A DNA stretch of 32,287 bases. Source: an uncultured Gardnerella sp. (GTDB lineage Bacteria; Actinomycetota; Actinomycetes; Actinomycetales; Bifidobacteriaceae). Where the stretch lies: the NCBI GenBank assembly GCA_947292085.1, contig CAMYPN010000010.1, forward strand, positions 1-32,287, in the 5' to 3' direction. How positions within the stretch are numbered: the first letter of the stretch is position 1; every line of letters begins with the position of its first letter. The notes under the pieces were generated by a model. The model was given only the letters and a program-made list of their open reading frames with translations, was not told the DNA's origin and did not search any database. Of this stretch, positions 16,327-25,183 are shown piece after piece. A program made the translations under genes and the position numbers.

Positions 16327-17838
16327 ATGGACATTGCTGTTCAGATTTTGTGTTTCATAAGCAAACAAATTTTGAATGTTCCAGCATATTTGATTGGAAT
16401 TATAGCTGCAATAGGTTTGATTGCTCTGAAGCGTAACGCTGGTCAAGTTATTGCTGGCGGATTGAAAGCTGCTATGGGCTATCTTATTCTTGGTGCTGGT
16501 GCTGGAGTTGTGGTTTCTGCGCTTTCCCCATTTGGCGCTTTAGTATTCAAATGCACTGGCGCTCACGGTGTTGTCCCCACAAACGAGGTTATTACTGCAC
16601 AAGCTTACAACCAGCATGGTGTAGGTTCAGCTTATATTGGTTCTACATCTGCTTACATGATCGTTTTAAGCTTCGTTTTAATGCTTCTTGCCGCCCGTTT
16701 TACGCCTCTTAAATATATTTTCTTAACCGGCCATCATATTGTATTTATGTCGGTTCTTATGTCTGTTGTGCTATCTGTTGGGTTTGGGACTGCCAATCAG
16801 ATACTTATTGTGATTGTTGGCTCTGTTATTATGGCGACCGCTATGGTTTCTTTGCCTGCTTTTGCGCAGCCTTTTATGAGCCGCATAACTGGCAGTGACA
16901 ATATTGCAATTGGGCATTTTAATTCTTTAAGCTACATAATTTCCGGAGCTGTAGGCACTGCAGTTGGTAAGAAGTCTAAATCTACTGAGGATATTAATTT
17001 CCCTAAAAGCTTAAGTTTTTTGCGTGATTCCATGCTATCAACTACATTGCTTATGATTGTTCTCTACTTAGTGTTTGCGGTGTGGTCTTCTATAGTTCTG
17101 CCGATGAAGGAAGTTTTGAAAATCTTTTCTTCTAAGCCTAAGGATTACAGTGATTTTCTTATGGCTGCTTTTGCTCAGGCTTTGCAATTTGGTATTGGCG
17201 TGAGCATTATTCTTTATGGCGTTCGCATTATTTTGGGTGAGCTTGTTCCAGCATTCCAGGGTATTGCTAGAAAGGTTGTTCCTGGTGCTCGCCCAGCTTT
17301 GGACGTTCCTATTGTGTTTCAGTATGCTGCTAACGCTTCTTTGATTGGTTTTTTGTCTTCTCTTTTTGGAGGACTTGTTGCTCTTGCAGTTATTGCGGTT
17401 TGGCTTGGACCTGTATGGGGTTTGGCTTTAATTCTTCCTGGTATGGTTCCTCATTTCTTCGACGGCGGTGGTGCTGGAGTGTTTGGTAATGCTACTGGCG
17501 GTCGCAGAGGTGCTTTAGTTGGTGGTTTTGTTAACGGTTTGATTATTACTTTCCTTCCGGCAATGCTGCTCACTGTTATGGGATCATTTGGTTTAGCGAA
17601 TTCTACTTTTGCTGATGCTGATTTTGGTTGGGTTGGTACATTAGTTGGTAATTTTGCTAATTTTGGTGCTTTTGAAGGTTCTGTTGCTTTGATAATTTTT
17701 GCTCTGCTATTTTTTGCTATTGCGTGCGTTTGGCAGGTTAATGTAGTAAATAAAGGCTGGATGCCGGCCGTAGCTCACGCTAAGTTTGTGGAAGAAATTA
17801 AACAGAAGCAGCAAAATGCTAAGAAAAATAGTCATTGA
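16327..17838 (+). CDS. PTS EIIC permease, UlaA/SgaT type
   Basis: Integral membrane channel of the PTS transporter; imports its substrate with phosphorylation by EIIB. The 503-residue protein is hydrophobic throughout, with about ten to eleven predicted membrane segments. N-terminal GYLILGAGAGVVVSALSPF, FLTGHHIVFM and VPHFFDGGGAGVFGNATGG match conserved UlaA-type loops. It is somewhat longer than E. coli UlaA (about 465). No lactonase, decarboxylase or epimerase genes of the ascorbate pathway lie nearby, so another acid sugar or sugar could be the substrate. A short Lys/Gln-rich tail ends it. Confidence 0.9.
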   Translation: MDIAVQILCFISKQILNVPAYLIGIIAAIGLIALKRNAGQVIAGGLKAAMGYLILGAGAGVVVSALSPFGALVFKCTGAHGVVPTNEVITAQAYNQHGVGSAYIGSTSAYMIVLSFVLMLLAARFTPLKYIFLTGHHIVFMSVLMSVVLSVGFGTANQILIVIVGSVIMATAMVSLPAFAQPFMSRITGSDNIAIGHFNSLSYIISGAVGTAVGKKSKSTEDINFPKSLSFLRDSMLSTTLLMIVLYLVFAVWSSIVLPMKEVLKIFSSKPKDYSDFLMAAFAQALQFGIGVSIILYGVRIILGELVPAFQGIARKVVPGARPALDVPIVFQYAANASLIGFLSSLFGGLVALAVIAVWLGPVWGLALILPGMVPHFFDGGGAGVFGNATGGRRGALVGGFVNGLIITFLPAMLLTVMGSFGLANSTFADADFGWVGTLVGNFANFGAFEGSVALIIFALLFFAIACVWQVNVVNKGWMPAVAHAKFVEEIKQKQQNAKKNSH

Positions 17839-17896
17839 AGTTTGCAAATAATTATTTTAAGTTGATTCGCTCTGTCTAATAGTAGATACTTAAAGT

Positions 17897-18448
17897 ATGA
17901 ATATTTCTACAGATTTCACTACTATTCCTGATGATTATTCTAAAGCTGCGCCGGAGCAGAATAAGATCAGCGGAGTTCCGGTAGTTTCTTTCCCGTTTTA
18001 CGTTGATAATATGCCATCTTTTGTGCATTATTTGCATTGGCGTTTTGTTGACGACGACGCAATTCCAGTATGCGGTTTTGAGTGGATTCACTGGACTGCT
18101 GCAAACGTGCCTGTTGAAGCGTTAATGTTTGATTTTAACGATTCTCACGCTTTGCAAATACCGGAAGATTTTTCTCGCACAATGACTTCTATGATTCCAG
18201 AAGCGCTTCAAGGACGTAACTCGCAAGCAAGCAGATTTATTGGTTGCACTGATCCAGCAATTACCATGCGTTACAACGGCCCGCAGCCTCCTGATAAAGA
18301 TCACGAATACATGTTTGAAGTTTTTGGCACAGAAAAGCCTTTGCCAAATCTTAAGCCGGGATTCTATATGAATGAATTGTTACGCGAAGTAAGAAACGTA
18401 ACTTCAGGTGTAGATGCTGGCGGCATGTTCCTTACTGGTAAAGCCTAA
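17897..18448 (+). CDS. YbhB/YbcL-type PEBP (Raf-kinase-inhibitor-like) protein
   Basis: Phosphatidylethanolamine-binding-protein family member; bacterial homologues bind small anions or lipids but their role is poorly defined. The 183-residue product has the central signature YNGPQPPDKDHEY (126-138) and the earlier FEWIHWTAANVP (61-72), which form the ligand pocket. No signal peptide is present. No Shine-Dalgarno sequence is obvious before the ATG. It sits between the PTS block and the dipeptidase on the same strand and has no obvious functional link to either. Confidence 0.85.
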   Translation: MNISTDFTTIPDDYSKAAPEQNKISGVPVVSFPFYVDNMPSFVHYLHWRFVDDDAIPVCGFEWIHWTAANVPVEALMFDFNDSHALQIPEDFSRTMTSMIPEALQGRNSQASRFIGCTDPAITMRYNGPQPPDKDHEYMFEVFGTEKPLPNLKPGFYMNELLREVRNVTSGVDAGGMFLTGKA

Positions 18449-18560
18449 ACGCAAGCGTAAGCTCAACCAATTAGGGGAGCAGTTAACGCCTAAGCGTTAG
18501 AATCAAACAGTAATAAATATAAATCTAAAAAATAAAAACCTAAAAACAGGGGATGCAAAT

Positions 18561-20168
18561 ATGGCATGCACAACAATTCTTGTTGGTCGAAAAGCAAGCT
18601 ACGACGGATCTACGCTTATTGCGCGTAACGAAGACTCCGCAAATGGCGAATTTAATCCAAAGCGTTTAGTAGTAGTAAAGCCAGAAGATCAGCCTCGCGT
18701 TTATAAGTCTGTTCTTAGCCACGTAACAGTTGAGTTGCCGGATAATCCAATGCAATACACAAGCGTGCCAAACGCAGACTTGCGCGAAGGAATTTGGGGA
18801 GAAGCTGGCGTTAACGAAGCAAACGTGGCAATGAGCGCAACTGAAACGCTTACGTCCAACGAGCGCGTGTTAGGCGCAGATCCAATGGTTGAGCTTCAAA
18901 AAGAACAAGGCAAAGTTTCAGATGCTGACTACAAGCCGGAAGTGCCTGGTGGAATTGGCGAAGAAGATTTCTTAACGCTTGTTTTGCCTTATATTCGTAG
19001 CGCTCGCGAAGGTGTTGAGCGTTTGGGTGCATTGCTCGAAAAGTACGGCACTTACGAGATGAATGGCGTTGCGTTCTCGGACGTAAACGAGATTTGGTGG
19101 ATGGAAACTGTTGGCGGACATCACTGGATTGCTAAGCGCGTACCAGATGAGGCTTATGTTGTTATGCCAAACCAGCTTGGAATCGACGAGTTTGATTTGG
19201 AAGACGCTTTGGGAGATCAAGAAGAGCATATGTGCTCGGCTGATTTGCTTGAGTTTATTGAAGAAAATCACTTGGATTTGTCGGTTGAAAACGCTTCTCC
19301 GTTTAACCCTCGCGACGCTTTCGGCTCTCATTCGGATGCCGACCACGTGTACAACACTCCTCGCGCATGGTTTATGGAGCGTTTCTTGAATCCTTATGAC
19401 GAAGTGTGGGACGGTAAGGACGCTGATCATAAGCCAGATAGCAACGATATTCCTTGGGCTCGCCAGCCTGAGCGCAAAGTTACAGTTGAGGATATTAAGT
19501 ACGTTTTAAGCTCTCACTATCAGGGCACTGAGTATGATCCTTACGGCAAGCTTGGCGATGAGCATACTCGTCATCTTTTCCGCCCAATCGGAATTAATCG
19601 TCAAAGCGAGCTTGCTGTAATGCAAATCCGCCCTTACGTGCCGGAAGCAATGCGTGCAATTCAGTGGATTACTTACGGTTCTAATCCTTTCAACTCTTTG
19701 ATTCCGTTCTATCCAAACGTAAATCGCACTCCAAAGTATTTGGAAGATACAACTACTCGCGTAACAAGCGAAAACTTCTATTGGGAAAATCGCATTATTG
19801 CAGCTCTTGCGGATGCTGCTTTTAACGACACTGCAAACGCGATTGAGCGTTACCAGGAAGTTGTCGGTTCTCTTGGTCACGCAATGGTTAAGTCTACGGA
19901 TGCTGCCGTGGCAGATCTTCTTGGCGTTTCTTTGAGAGACTACGAGCCAGAACGTGAAGGTGATGAAGGCGAAGATTACGATGATTTAGTTCGCGATCCT
20001 GAAGCTATTATCGCCGAGCTTCGTAACGACAAAGTGCGTGAAGCTTTGGCTGAAGCAAACGACGATATGGCAGCAAAGTTGAAGAAAGAAACCGATTCTT
20101 TGCTTGACACAGTGCTGTACATCACTAGCATGCGTATGAAGAATGGTTTTAATCGTTCCGATCACTGA
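18561..20168 (+). CDS. pepD: C69-family dipeptidase
   Basis: N-terminal-nucleophile hydrolase that cleaves dipeptides, supplying amino acids. The start MACTTILVG places the catalytic Cys at residue 3, as in Lactobacillus PepDA and bifidobacterial homologues, where it becomes N-terminal after processing. GSTLIARNEDS (16-26) is the conserved next block. The 535-residue length fits the actinobacterial members, longer than the 470 of lactobacilli. There is no signal peptide; cytosolic. GGGGATG precedes the ATG. Codons are noticeably more GC-ending than in its neighbours, as in highly expressed genes. A long hairpin follows it. Confidence 0.92.
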   Translation: MACTTILVGRKASYDGSTLIARNEDSANGEFNPKRLVVVKPEDQPRVYKSVLSHVTVELPDNPMQYTSVPNADLREGIWGEAGVNEANVAMSATETLTSNERVLGADPMVELQKEQGKVSDADYKPEVPGGIGEEDFLTLVLPYIRSAREGVERLGALLEKYGTYEMNGVAFSDVNEIWWMETVGGHHWIAKRVPDEAYVVMPNQLGIDEFDLEDALGDQEEHMCSADLLEFIEENHLDLSVENASPFNPRDAFGSHSDADHVYNTPRAWFMERFLNPYDEVWDGKDADHKPDSNDIPWARQPERKVTVEDIKYVLSSHYQGTEYDPYGKLGDEHTRHLFRPIGINRQSELAVMQIRPYVPEAMRAIQWITYGSNPFNSLIPFYPNVNRTPKYLEDTTTRVTSENFYWENRIIAALADAAFNDTANAIERYQEVVGSLGHAMVKSTDAAVADLLGVSLRDYEPEREGDEGEDYDDLVRDPEAIIAELRNDKVREALAEANDDMAAKLKKETDSLLDTVLYITSMRMKNGFNRSDH

Positions 20169-20453
20169 AATGTAATTAAATAAGTTTTCTTGTAAATAAT
20201 TTTATTTGATACAGAAAACTTGCGAAAATAATTTAGTAACTTAAGTGCTTTCCTAAGAAATGAACTTTTTATTTCATGCGGAAGGCACTTTTGTTATCTT
20301 TTGTTATCTTGTTATAGATGTTACTAATAACGCGCATATTAATAAGTTAATGTGACTATGCTGCGCCCATGCGTTCGTATAGTATAAATCTTGTTCACTT
20401 ACACATTATCTGCGCTAGTTATTATGCGTTTTATGCCTATGAAAGTGGGGAAC
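20169..20453. other. pepD-fhs intergenic region
   Basis: A 285-base gap with no gene. It holds a long hairpin (20243-20290), two adjacent 10-bp repeats TTGTTATCTT (20291-20310) and then about 140 bases that should contain the fhs promoter. No folate-riboswitch-like structure was recognised. Confidence 0.5.
20243..20295 (+). terminator. Long hairpin after pepD, probable terminator
   Basis: AAGTGCTTTCC (20243-20253) pairs fully, with one G-U, with GGAAGGCACTT (20280-20290). The 26-base loop contains a smaller GAAAT/ATTTC hairpin. The downstream TTTTGTTATC is only a moderate U-tract, so termination is likely but might be incomplete. Confidence 0.6.
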
Positions 20454-21977
20454 ATGAGCATTCTTGATTCATTTACTACACCGTTTGGGTTGGTTGAAAA
20501 AATTGATGCTTTCGGATTTATGGATTATCTTGACAAGCATCCAGAGCTTCCAAGAAAACACGGCAAAATCGTACTTGTTACTGCAGATACTCCGTTAAAA
20601 GCTTCCCGCGGTGAAGGCAAAACAACTACAACGATTGCGCTTGTTGATGCGTTGCGTGAACGCGGAATTGATGCAGCTGCAGTATTGCGTCAGCCGAGCA
20701 TGGGTATTACAGCAGCTGGATCAAAAGGAGGCGCTTCTGGCGGCGGTAAATCTTCACTTTCTCACCCTGAGTTGATCGATTGGGGCTTGTGCGGAGAAAT
20801 GGCTGCTATTGCTTGCGCACAGAACCTTCTTGTGTCGTTTGCTGAAAAAGCAATTGATGAGGGTTTGCTTGATACTGTTATAGTTCCGCGAGTAAGTGAA
20901 GTTCCTTCGCGTTCGTTGCGTAGTATTGCTGTTGATTTTGGTAAGGGAACTGTTCCGGAGAGAATGGTATTAACGCCAACATGCGAACTTATGCAGATTG
21001 TTGTGTTATCTCGCAGTATGGATGAGATTTCTCGTCGCGTATCTTCAATGATTGCTGGAACAAAAGACGGTAATCCTGTTAAGTTTGGCAATTTTGTCGA
21101 TTTGTGGAGAATTACTAATATTCTTTCCGACGCTGTAAAACCTGCAAAAACTACCACTGTTAATGGTTCTCCAATTTATATTCATTGTGGTCCATTTGCC
21201 AATGTTTCTCTTGGAATTCCAAGCTTGGTTAGCGTTGAGATGGCTTGTGCTGAGCATGATGTTGTTGTAGTTGAAGCAGGATACGGTACGGATGCTGGTG
21301 CACAAAAATGGCTTGATGTTGCTTCTCGCGAGTTTGGTGCTAAGTGGCCTTCTGCTGCAGTTGTTGTTACGCGAGCCACAACTTGGTGTGATGACCCAGA
21401 TTTAGCTTGGCGTTACCCGTTCCATGTTGAGCATCTTGAGTCTTTGCATATTCCTACATTCCCTCTTATTAATTTGTGGGAGGGCGAAGATAGTAAGATT
21501 CCAGCATTGCGTAAACAGGCCGAAGATCTTGGCTTCCGTAGTCCTATTGTTGGAAATTTGTTCCGCGACGGTGGCGATGGTTTAGCGAATCAGCTTGATG
21601 ATTTTGTGTCTGTAATTTCATCAGAAGTTCCTGCAGTTAAAAGCATTCCTGAAAGTTACCGTGGAAAAGATTTGCGTAATCGTATCGAATTAGTATGCGA
21701 AGAATCTTATGGTGTTCCAAAAGATCGAGTTGTTGAGAAGGATGGCTTTGCTAAGTCTGTTGAAGAAGCTGAAGATTTGTGCTCAAAAGCTGGCGTAGAA
21801 TTTAACGACCTTGTACTTGTAGCTGTGAAATCTCCTGCAACTATGACAGATGACGATCGTAAGCCTCTAGAGGAACGAACTGTTACTTTGAAAAAAGTTG
21901 AAGTTCACGCTGGTGCCGGAGTAGTGCAGGTTAATCTCACTGCTTCTCTTACGACTCCAATGCCAAAAATCGTGTGA
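20454..21977 (+). CDS. fhs: Formate-tetrahydrofolate ligase
   Basis: ATP-dependent formation of 10-formyl-tetrahydrofolate from formate, feeding purine and fMet synthesis; this fits bifidobacteria, which make formate. Start set at 20454, preceded by GTGGGG; the upstream ATG at 20391 adds 21 residues lacking homology features, and 20442 is a weaker possibility. The 507-residue protein has the P-loop SRGEGKTTTTIAL (51-63), the GITAAGSKGGASGGGKS loop and VVVEAGYGTDAGAQKW. It is about 50 residues shorter than the 556-residue clostridial enzyme, and its P-loop is preceded by TPLKASR instead of TPTPA. Tandem repeats start at its stop codon. Confidence 0.93.
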   Translation: MSILDSFTTPFGLVEKIDAFGFMDYLDKHPELPRKHGKIVLVTADTPLKASRGEGKTTTTIALVDALRERGIDAAAVLRQPSMGITAAGSKGGASGGGKSSLSHPELIDWGLCGEMAAIACAQNLLVSFAEKAIDEGLLDTVIVPRVSEVPSRSLRSIAVDFGKGTVPERMVLTPTCELMQIVVLSRSMDEISRRVSSMIAGTKDGNPVKFGNFVDLWRITNILSDAVKPAKTTTVNGSPIYIHCGPFANVSLGIPSLVSVEMACAEHDVVVVEAGYGTDAGAQKWLDVASREFGAKWPSAAVVVTRATTWCDDPDLAWRYPFHVEHLESLHIPTFPLINLWEGEDSKIPALRKQAEDLGFRSPIVGNLFRDGGDGLANQLDDFVSVISSEVPAVKSIPESYRGKDLRNRIELVCEESYGVPKDRVVEKDGFAKSVEEAEDLCSKAGVEFNDLVLVAVKSPATMTDDDRKPLEERTVTLKKVEVHAGAGVVQVNLTASLTTPMPKIV

Positions 21978-22012
21978 CGCGTTATATCTGACGCGTTATA
22001 TTTGACGCGTTT
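21975..22012. repeat. 14-bp tandem repeat starting at the fhs stop codon
   Basis: TGACGCGTTATATC, TGACGCGTTATATT and a partial TGACGCGTTT follow each other without gaps. The first TGA is the fhs stop codon, so each unit repeats an in-sequence TGA. Confidence 0.85.
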
Positions 22013-22023
22013 ATGTGATTAAA

Positions 22024-22064
22024 AATATTGCCCGCGTAGGATTAAATTCCTTGCGGGCAATATT
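22024..22064. terminator. Strong hairpin between convergent fhs and hydrolase genes
   Basis: AATATTGCCCGC (22024-22035) is perfectly complementary to GCGGGCAATATT (22053-22064), with an AGGA/TCCT inner pairing. On the - strand the hairpin is followed by TTTTAATC, a reasonable U-tract, so it best terminates the hydrolase gene; on the + strand the tract is poor, but the stem may still stop or protect the fhs transcript. Confidence 0.8.
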
Positions 22065-22107
22065 ATTTGATAATAAATATTGATTTCTGCTGTAATTATT
22101 TAATATT

Positions 22108-22941
22108 TTACTTTTCAAAAATCCTATGTAGCCAATCGCAAGCAAGAGGAACCCACTTTTGCACATTAGTTTGTACAAAATTAGCTTCAGTTCCCGGCTT
22201 AGCTGTTTCTTTACTTGCAAGAGCCAATCCGTGCGGACCGTTCGGGAATAAATGCGCTTCGACGCTTACTCCAGCACTTACGCATGCGTCAATAAACATA
22301 ATTGAATTTTTAACAGACACAACCTGGTCAGTAACAGTCTGCCACACAAATACTGGAGGTGTTTTAGCGTCAACATGTTTTTCCATAGATAATTCTTCTA
22401 CTAATTCTTCGTGACGCTTTTCGCTTACGTCTCCTATCAGCCTTGCAAAACTTGGCTTGTGCCCCCACTCGCCGGCAGTAATTACAGGGTAAGCTAGCAT
22501 AAGTGCATTTGGTCTCACGCTGTCTGCATTATAACCGTGTTCTTCTTCCACACTGTCACTAGCTGTAGTTGCTATATTTGCTGCAACCTGTCCGCCTGCA
22601 GAGAAGCCTAGAATAGCAACAGCATTAGGGTTTACGTGCCAAGCATCAGCGTTATCGCGAATTAGTTTCATCGCTTGCGCTACTTCAAGAAGCTGTGTTG
22701 GGTGGCTGCTAGGTACAATCGAATATTTCAGAACAAAAGCTTGGAATCCTGCGCTCGCAAATTGTAATGCAATTGGCTCAGATTCGCGGTCAGAAACTAT
22801 AGCAAATCCGCCGCCAGGCAGAATTAAAACAGCTGGACGAGTGCGTTCAGGATCTATCTCATCACTATTGTCAATAACATATCCGGTAAGTGTTGCTGAA
22901 CTTCCGTCAATGCCTTGTATTTTTTGCTCAATAATTTTCAT
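22108..22941 (-). CDS. Alpha/beta hydrolase (esterase/lipase-like)
   Basis: Predicted carboxylic-ester hydrolase, substrate unknown. In 277 residues the catalytic Ser114 is in the nucleophile elbow GFSAGG (112-117); LPGGGF (41-46) supplies the oxyanion hole; Asp205 in VTDQVV and His237 in NGPHGLA complete the triad. No signal peptide, so cytosolic. The pattern fits the BD-FAE/acetylesterase-like group, in which many act on acylated sugars. AGAGG precedes the ATG. It is monocistronic and convergent with fhs across a strong hairpin. Confidence 0.86.
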   Translation of the reverse strand: MKIIEQKIQGIDGSSATLTGYVIDNSDEIDPERTRPAVLILPGGGFAIVSDRESEPIALQFASAGFQAFVLKYSIVPSSHPTQLLEVAQAMKLIRDNADAWHVNPNAVAILGFSAGGQVAANIATTASDSVEEEHGYNADSVRPNALMLAYPVITAGEWGHKPSFARLIGDVSEKRHEELVEELSMEKHVDAKTPPVFVWQTVTDQVVSVKNSIMFIDACVSAGVSVEAHLFPNGPHGLALASKETAKPGTEANFVQTNVQKWVPLACDWLHRIFEK

Positions 22942-23218
22942 GTGTGCCTCTTTTACTCTTTTGTTTCTTTTACTTTCGTAATTGATTTTGAGTACTTAAG
23001 TGCTAATACATAAGCATAATCTTCTATATACATATATTTTTTACTTAATCATATTTTTATATTTTTTATATTTTTATGCGTAATAAATTGTGTTGCGAAG
23101 TTTTATAAAATCGTTTACGAGTTTGCTGCTCATAATGTGCACAAAGTATTATGTTTGATAGTAAACGTACTAGCTGTGGTAAGTAAAATATTCCGAAACT
23201 TTATTAGAAAGCATTATT
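22942..23218. other. AT-rich divergent region between hydrolase and rsmI
   Basis: A 277-base gap with runs of TTTTTATATT and no open gene. A 7-base inverted repeat (CGTTTAC near 23114, GTAAACG near 23161) brackets about 40 bases before rsmI. No promoter is convincing. Confidence 0.35.
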
Positions 23219-24226
23219 ATGAGTGATAATCATTGTGAAGAAGCTGATCAGTTGCCTGATTGCAACGAATCCTTCGGAGAATTTGCGTTAAGCGAAAAAA
23301 GTGGGGAAGAAAAAGATTTTTCAAGTGATGACCATAGTAACAGTAGCTTCGGTAAAGTAGTTTTGGCTGCTACTCCAATCGGTAATATGGGTGATGCTTC
23401 TGCGCGTCTAATACGATTGCTTGAAACTGCAGACTTGGTTGCTGCTGAAGATACGCGCAGGCTCTACGATTTGGCTAATCGTTTGGGAGTTCGCGTAAAC
23501 GGTAGAGTAGTCGCATACCATGATCACAATGAGCGCAATAAAGCAGATGGTATTTTAGATGAGGTTGAGCAAGGCTCCACGGTTTTAGTTGTTTCTGATG
23601 CTGGAATGCCAACTATTAATGATCCTGGTTTGGCAATAGTTCGTCGCGCAATAGACAGGGATTTGCCTGTTACGTGCGCTCCTGGACCTAGTGCTGTATT
23701 AGATGCGCTTGCGTTGTCGGGTTTGCCAACAGATCGATTCTGCTATGAAGGTTTTTTGCCTAGAAAATCAGGTGAACGTCAACAGCATTTGCGTGCATGT
23801 AAAGCCGAGCGTCGCACTATAGTTTGGTATGAAACCCCTCACAGAATTGCCGAAAGCATGCAAGACATATTGTCTATTATTGGTCCTAATAGACGCATGG
23901 CATTGTGCCGTGAGCTTACGAAAGATTTTGAGCAAATAAGGCGTGGCACTGTGCAAGAAATTCACGATGGTGTTCTATCAGATCCTCCTCGAGGAGAGAT
24001 TGTTTTGGTAGTCGCTGGTGCTAGTGATGAAGAAATACGTGAAGATTCTTCTGAGATTACTGTATCTGAGCTTGCGCAACTTGCTATCAGCTGTTCTGAG
24101 ACTAATGGTATTCGCATTAAAGATGCAATTACTCGCGTAGTAAAAGAGCATCCACTTTCAGACGGTTCTTTTGCTAACCGTAAGCAAGTTTATGCAGAGT
24201 GCTTGTCTCAAAAAAGCGACGATTAG
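23219..24226 (+). CDS. rsmI: 16S rRNA (cytidine1402-2'-O)-methyltransferase
   Basis: Methylates the ribose of C1402 in the decoding centre using S-adenosylmethionine. The tetrapyrrole-methylase fold is evident: ATPIGNMGDAS (51-61), AAEDTRR (75-81), VSDAGMPTINDPG and the FYEGFLPRKSG-like segment CYEGFLPRKSG. Residues 1-45 are an acidic, Ser-rich extension not normal for the family. Later in-frame ATG codons fall inside the fold, so the listed start is the best available, despite a weak ribosome-binding site (AGAAAGC). The C-terminal helical domain is complete. It lies beside metG, a common bifidobacterial neighbour, but here the two are separated by the accessory pair on the other strand. Confidence 0.93.
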   Translation: MSDNHCEEADQLPDCNESFGEFALSEKSGEEKDFSSDDHSNSSFGKVVLAATPIGNMGDASARLIRLLETADLVAAEDTRRLYDLANRLGVRVNGRVVAYHDHNERNKADGILDEVEQGSTVLVVSDAGMPTINDPGLAIVRRAIDRDLPVTCAPGPSAVLDALALSGLPTDRFCYEGFLPRKSGERQQHLRACKAERRTIVWYETPHRIAESMQDILSIIGPNRRMALCRELTKDFEQIRRGTVQEIHDGVLSDPPRGEIVLVVAGASDEEIREDSSEITVSELAQLAISCSETNGIRIKDAITRVVKEHPLSDGSFANRKQVYAECLSQKSDD

Positions 24227-24251
24227 TCTTAAAATTACTTTCTTGCTTTAC

Positions 24252-24518
24252 CTAACTATTTGATTGCGCATAATCGTATGCAGCAAACAGTACTTCTAAG
24301 CTGTGGCGTACATCAGGACCGCCTTTTTGCGATATGTATTCCAGCATGTGAGCATCTGCAGAAGGGTTAGCGATTACCCATTTACGTAGAGAAGGTACAT
24401 TTTCTGCTATATGCCAGAGTATTGTAGCCGGAGTATCTGGATTGCATGCTACTTGAGGAGTTAGCACTATAGGCGGCTTGGGTGGAATATTTAATTTTAA
24501 ATTTTGTGTTTTCTGCAT
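24252..24518 (-). CDS. Small LRV (variant leucine-rich repeat)-like protein
   Basis: 88 residues of unknown function. After a Pro-rich N-terminus (LNIPPKPPIVLTP), two repeats of about 26 residues are visible, beginning CNPDTPATILWHIAEN and NPSADAHMLEYISQKG, the second ending with PDVRHSLEVL. The pattern NPxxPxxxLxxLAxDxxxxVRxxVAxNP is that of the LRV alpha/3-10 solenoid. The ATG lies inside the 3' end of the upstream gene (22-base overlap) and is preceded by GGGGG, so translation is probably coupled. It may be a cut-down LRV protein kept as partner of the gene before it. Family call from motif only. Confidence 0.6.
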   Translation of the reverse strand: MQKTQNLKLNIPPKPPIVLTPQVACNPDTPATILWHIAENVPSLRKWVIANPSADAHMLEYISQKGGPDVRHSLEVLFAAYDYAQSNS

Positions 24519-25183
24519 ATTTTTACCCCCAGTACTTGCTTTTTAGTATTTATTTCATAGTCATCTTGCATTACCTTTTTTAACCAAATTTTTGCCATAG
24601 ATGCTCCTGGAAAATATGGGTTTTCTTGAAAAATATGCAAGCAATCGTAGAAGCGTATACCGTACTGTTCCATTAGAATATGAACTGTTTGCTGCCTAAA
24701 TAATTCTTCTTGTGGACTTTCAGACGGCGTAAAAGCTATATCACACACTGTGCGTATTGGTGTTGTAATATGTAATTCCCCCACGGTATTGCACTCTTTT
24801 GCAGATATTTTTCTGTGAAACATGCGTATAGATCTGTCATGCGTTTTTCTGCGATAGTTGCTATATGCAATAATGTCTATATTTTCGGGAAAATCTCCTC
24901 CAATCCATATCCAGGCAGCAGTAAAAAGACATATTGTGCCTTTGTTATGAAGTATTTTCATAATGATTTCGCTTCTTCCTATTACAGAATTAGCGTGTTG
25001 GAATGAGTAACCACTTTGCGATGTGAGTTGATTTATAGCTCCATATTTAGAAAGTTTATTAACACACAATGGACCCGGTAAATGAGTTGTGTCCATTAAA
25101 GCAGGAATTATATCTGTATCCGTTTTGCTTATGTTCTCACGTACTCTGTTAAGCATTATTGAATCTATTTTTGCTTCTAACAT
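24497..25183 (-). CDS. AbiEi-like protein (type IV antitoxin-related)
   Basis: 228 residues. The middle segment resembles the C-terminal domain of AbiEi-family proteins: LFTAAWIWIGGDFPENIDI (87-105), where the family has a shSeSAL-like helix and a strand, then RSIRMFHRKISAKE (117-130) and HITTPIRTVCDIA (138-150), matching the family's LPVTTPERTLVDLA. AbiEi proteins are DNA-binding antitoxins of AbiE systems, but many actinobacterial relatives stand without a nucleotidyltransferase toxin, as here. The N-terminal 80 residues are not recognised. AGAGGGGGA precedes the ATG. It shares an overlapping two-gene operon with the LRV-like protein. Assignment is from motif pattern; function unknown. Confidence 0.55.
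   Translation of the reverse strand: MLEAKIDSIMLNRVRENISKTDTDIIPALMDTTHLPGPLCVNKLSKYGAINQLTSQSGYSFQHANSVIGRSEIIMKILHNKGTICLFTAAWIWIGGDFPENIDIIAYSNYRRKTHDRSIRMFHRKISAKECNTVGELHITTPIRTVCDIAFTPSESPQEELFRQQTVHILMEQYGIRFYDCLHIFQENPYFPGASMAKIWLKKVMQDDYEINTKKQVLGVKICRKHKI

Noticed and set aside
18484..18499. TAACGC-CTAA-GCGTTA hairpin before the C69 dipeptidase
   Set aside because: Short stem, no U-tract and no conserved context; could be chance.
20169..20453. Possible folate riboswitch upstream of fhs
   Set aside because: The hairpin here lacks recognisable THF-riboswitch conserved loops and is better explained as a terminator of the preceding gene.
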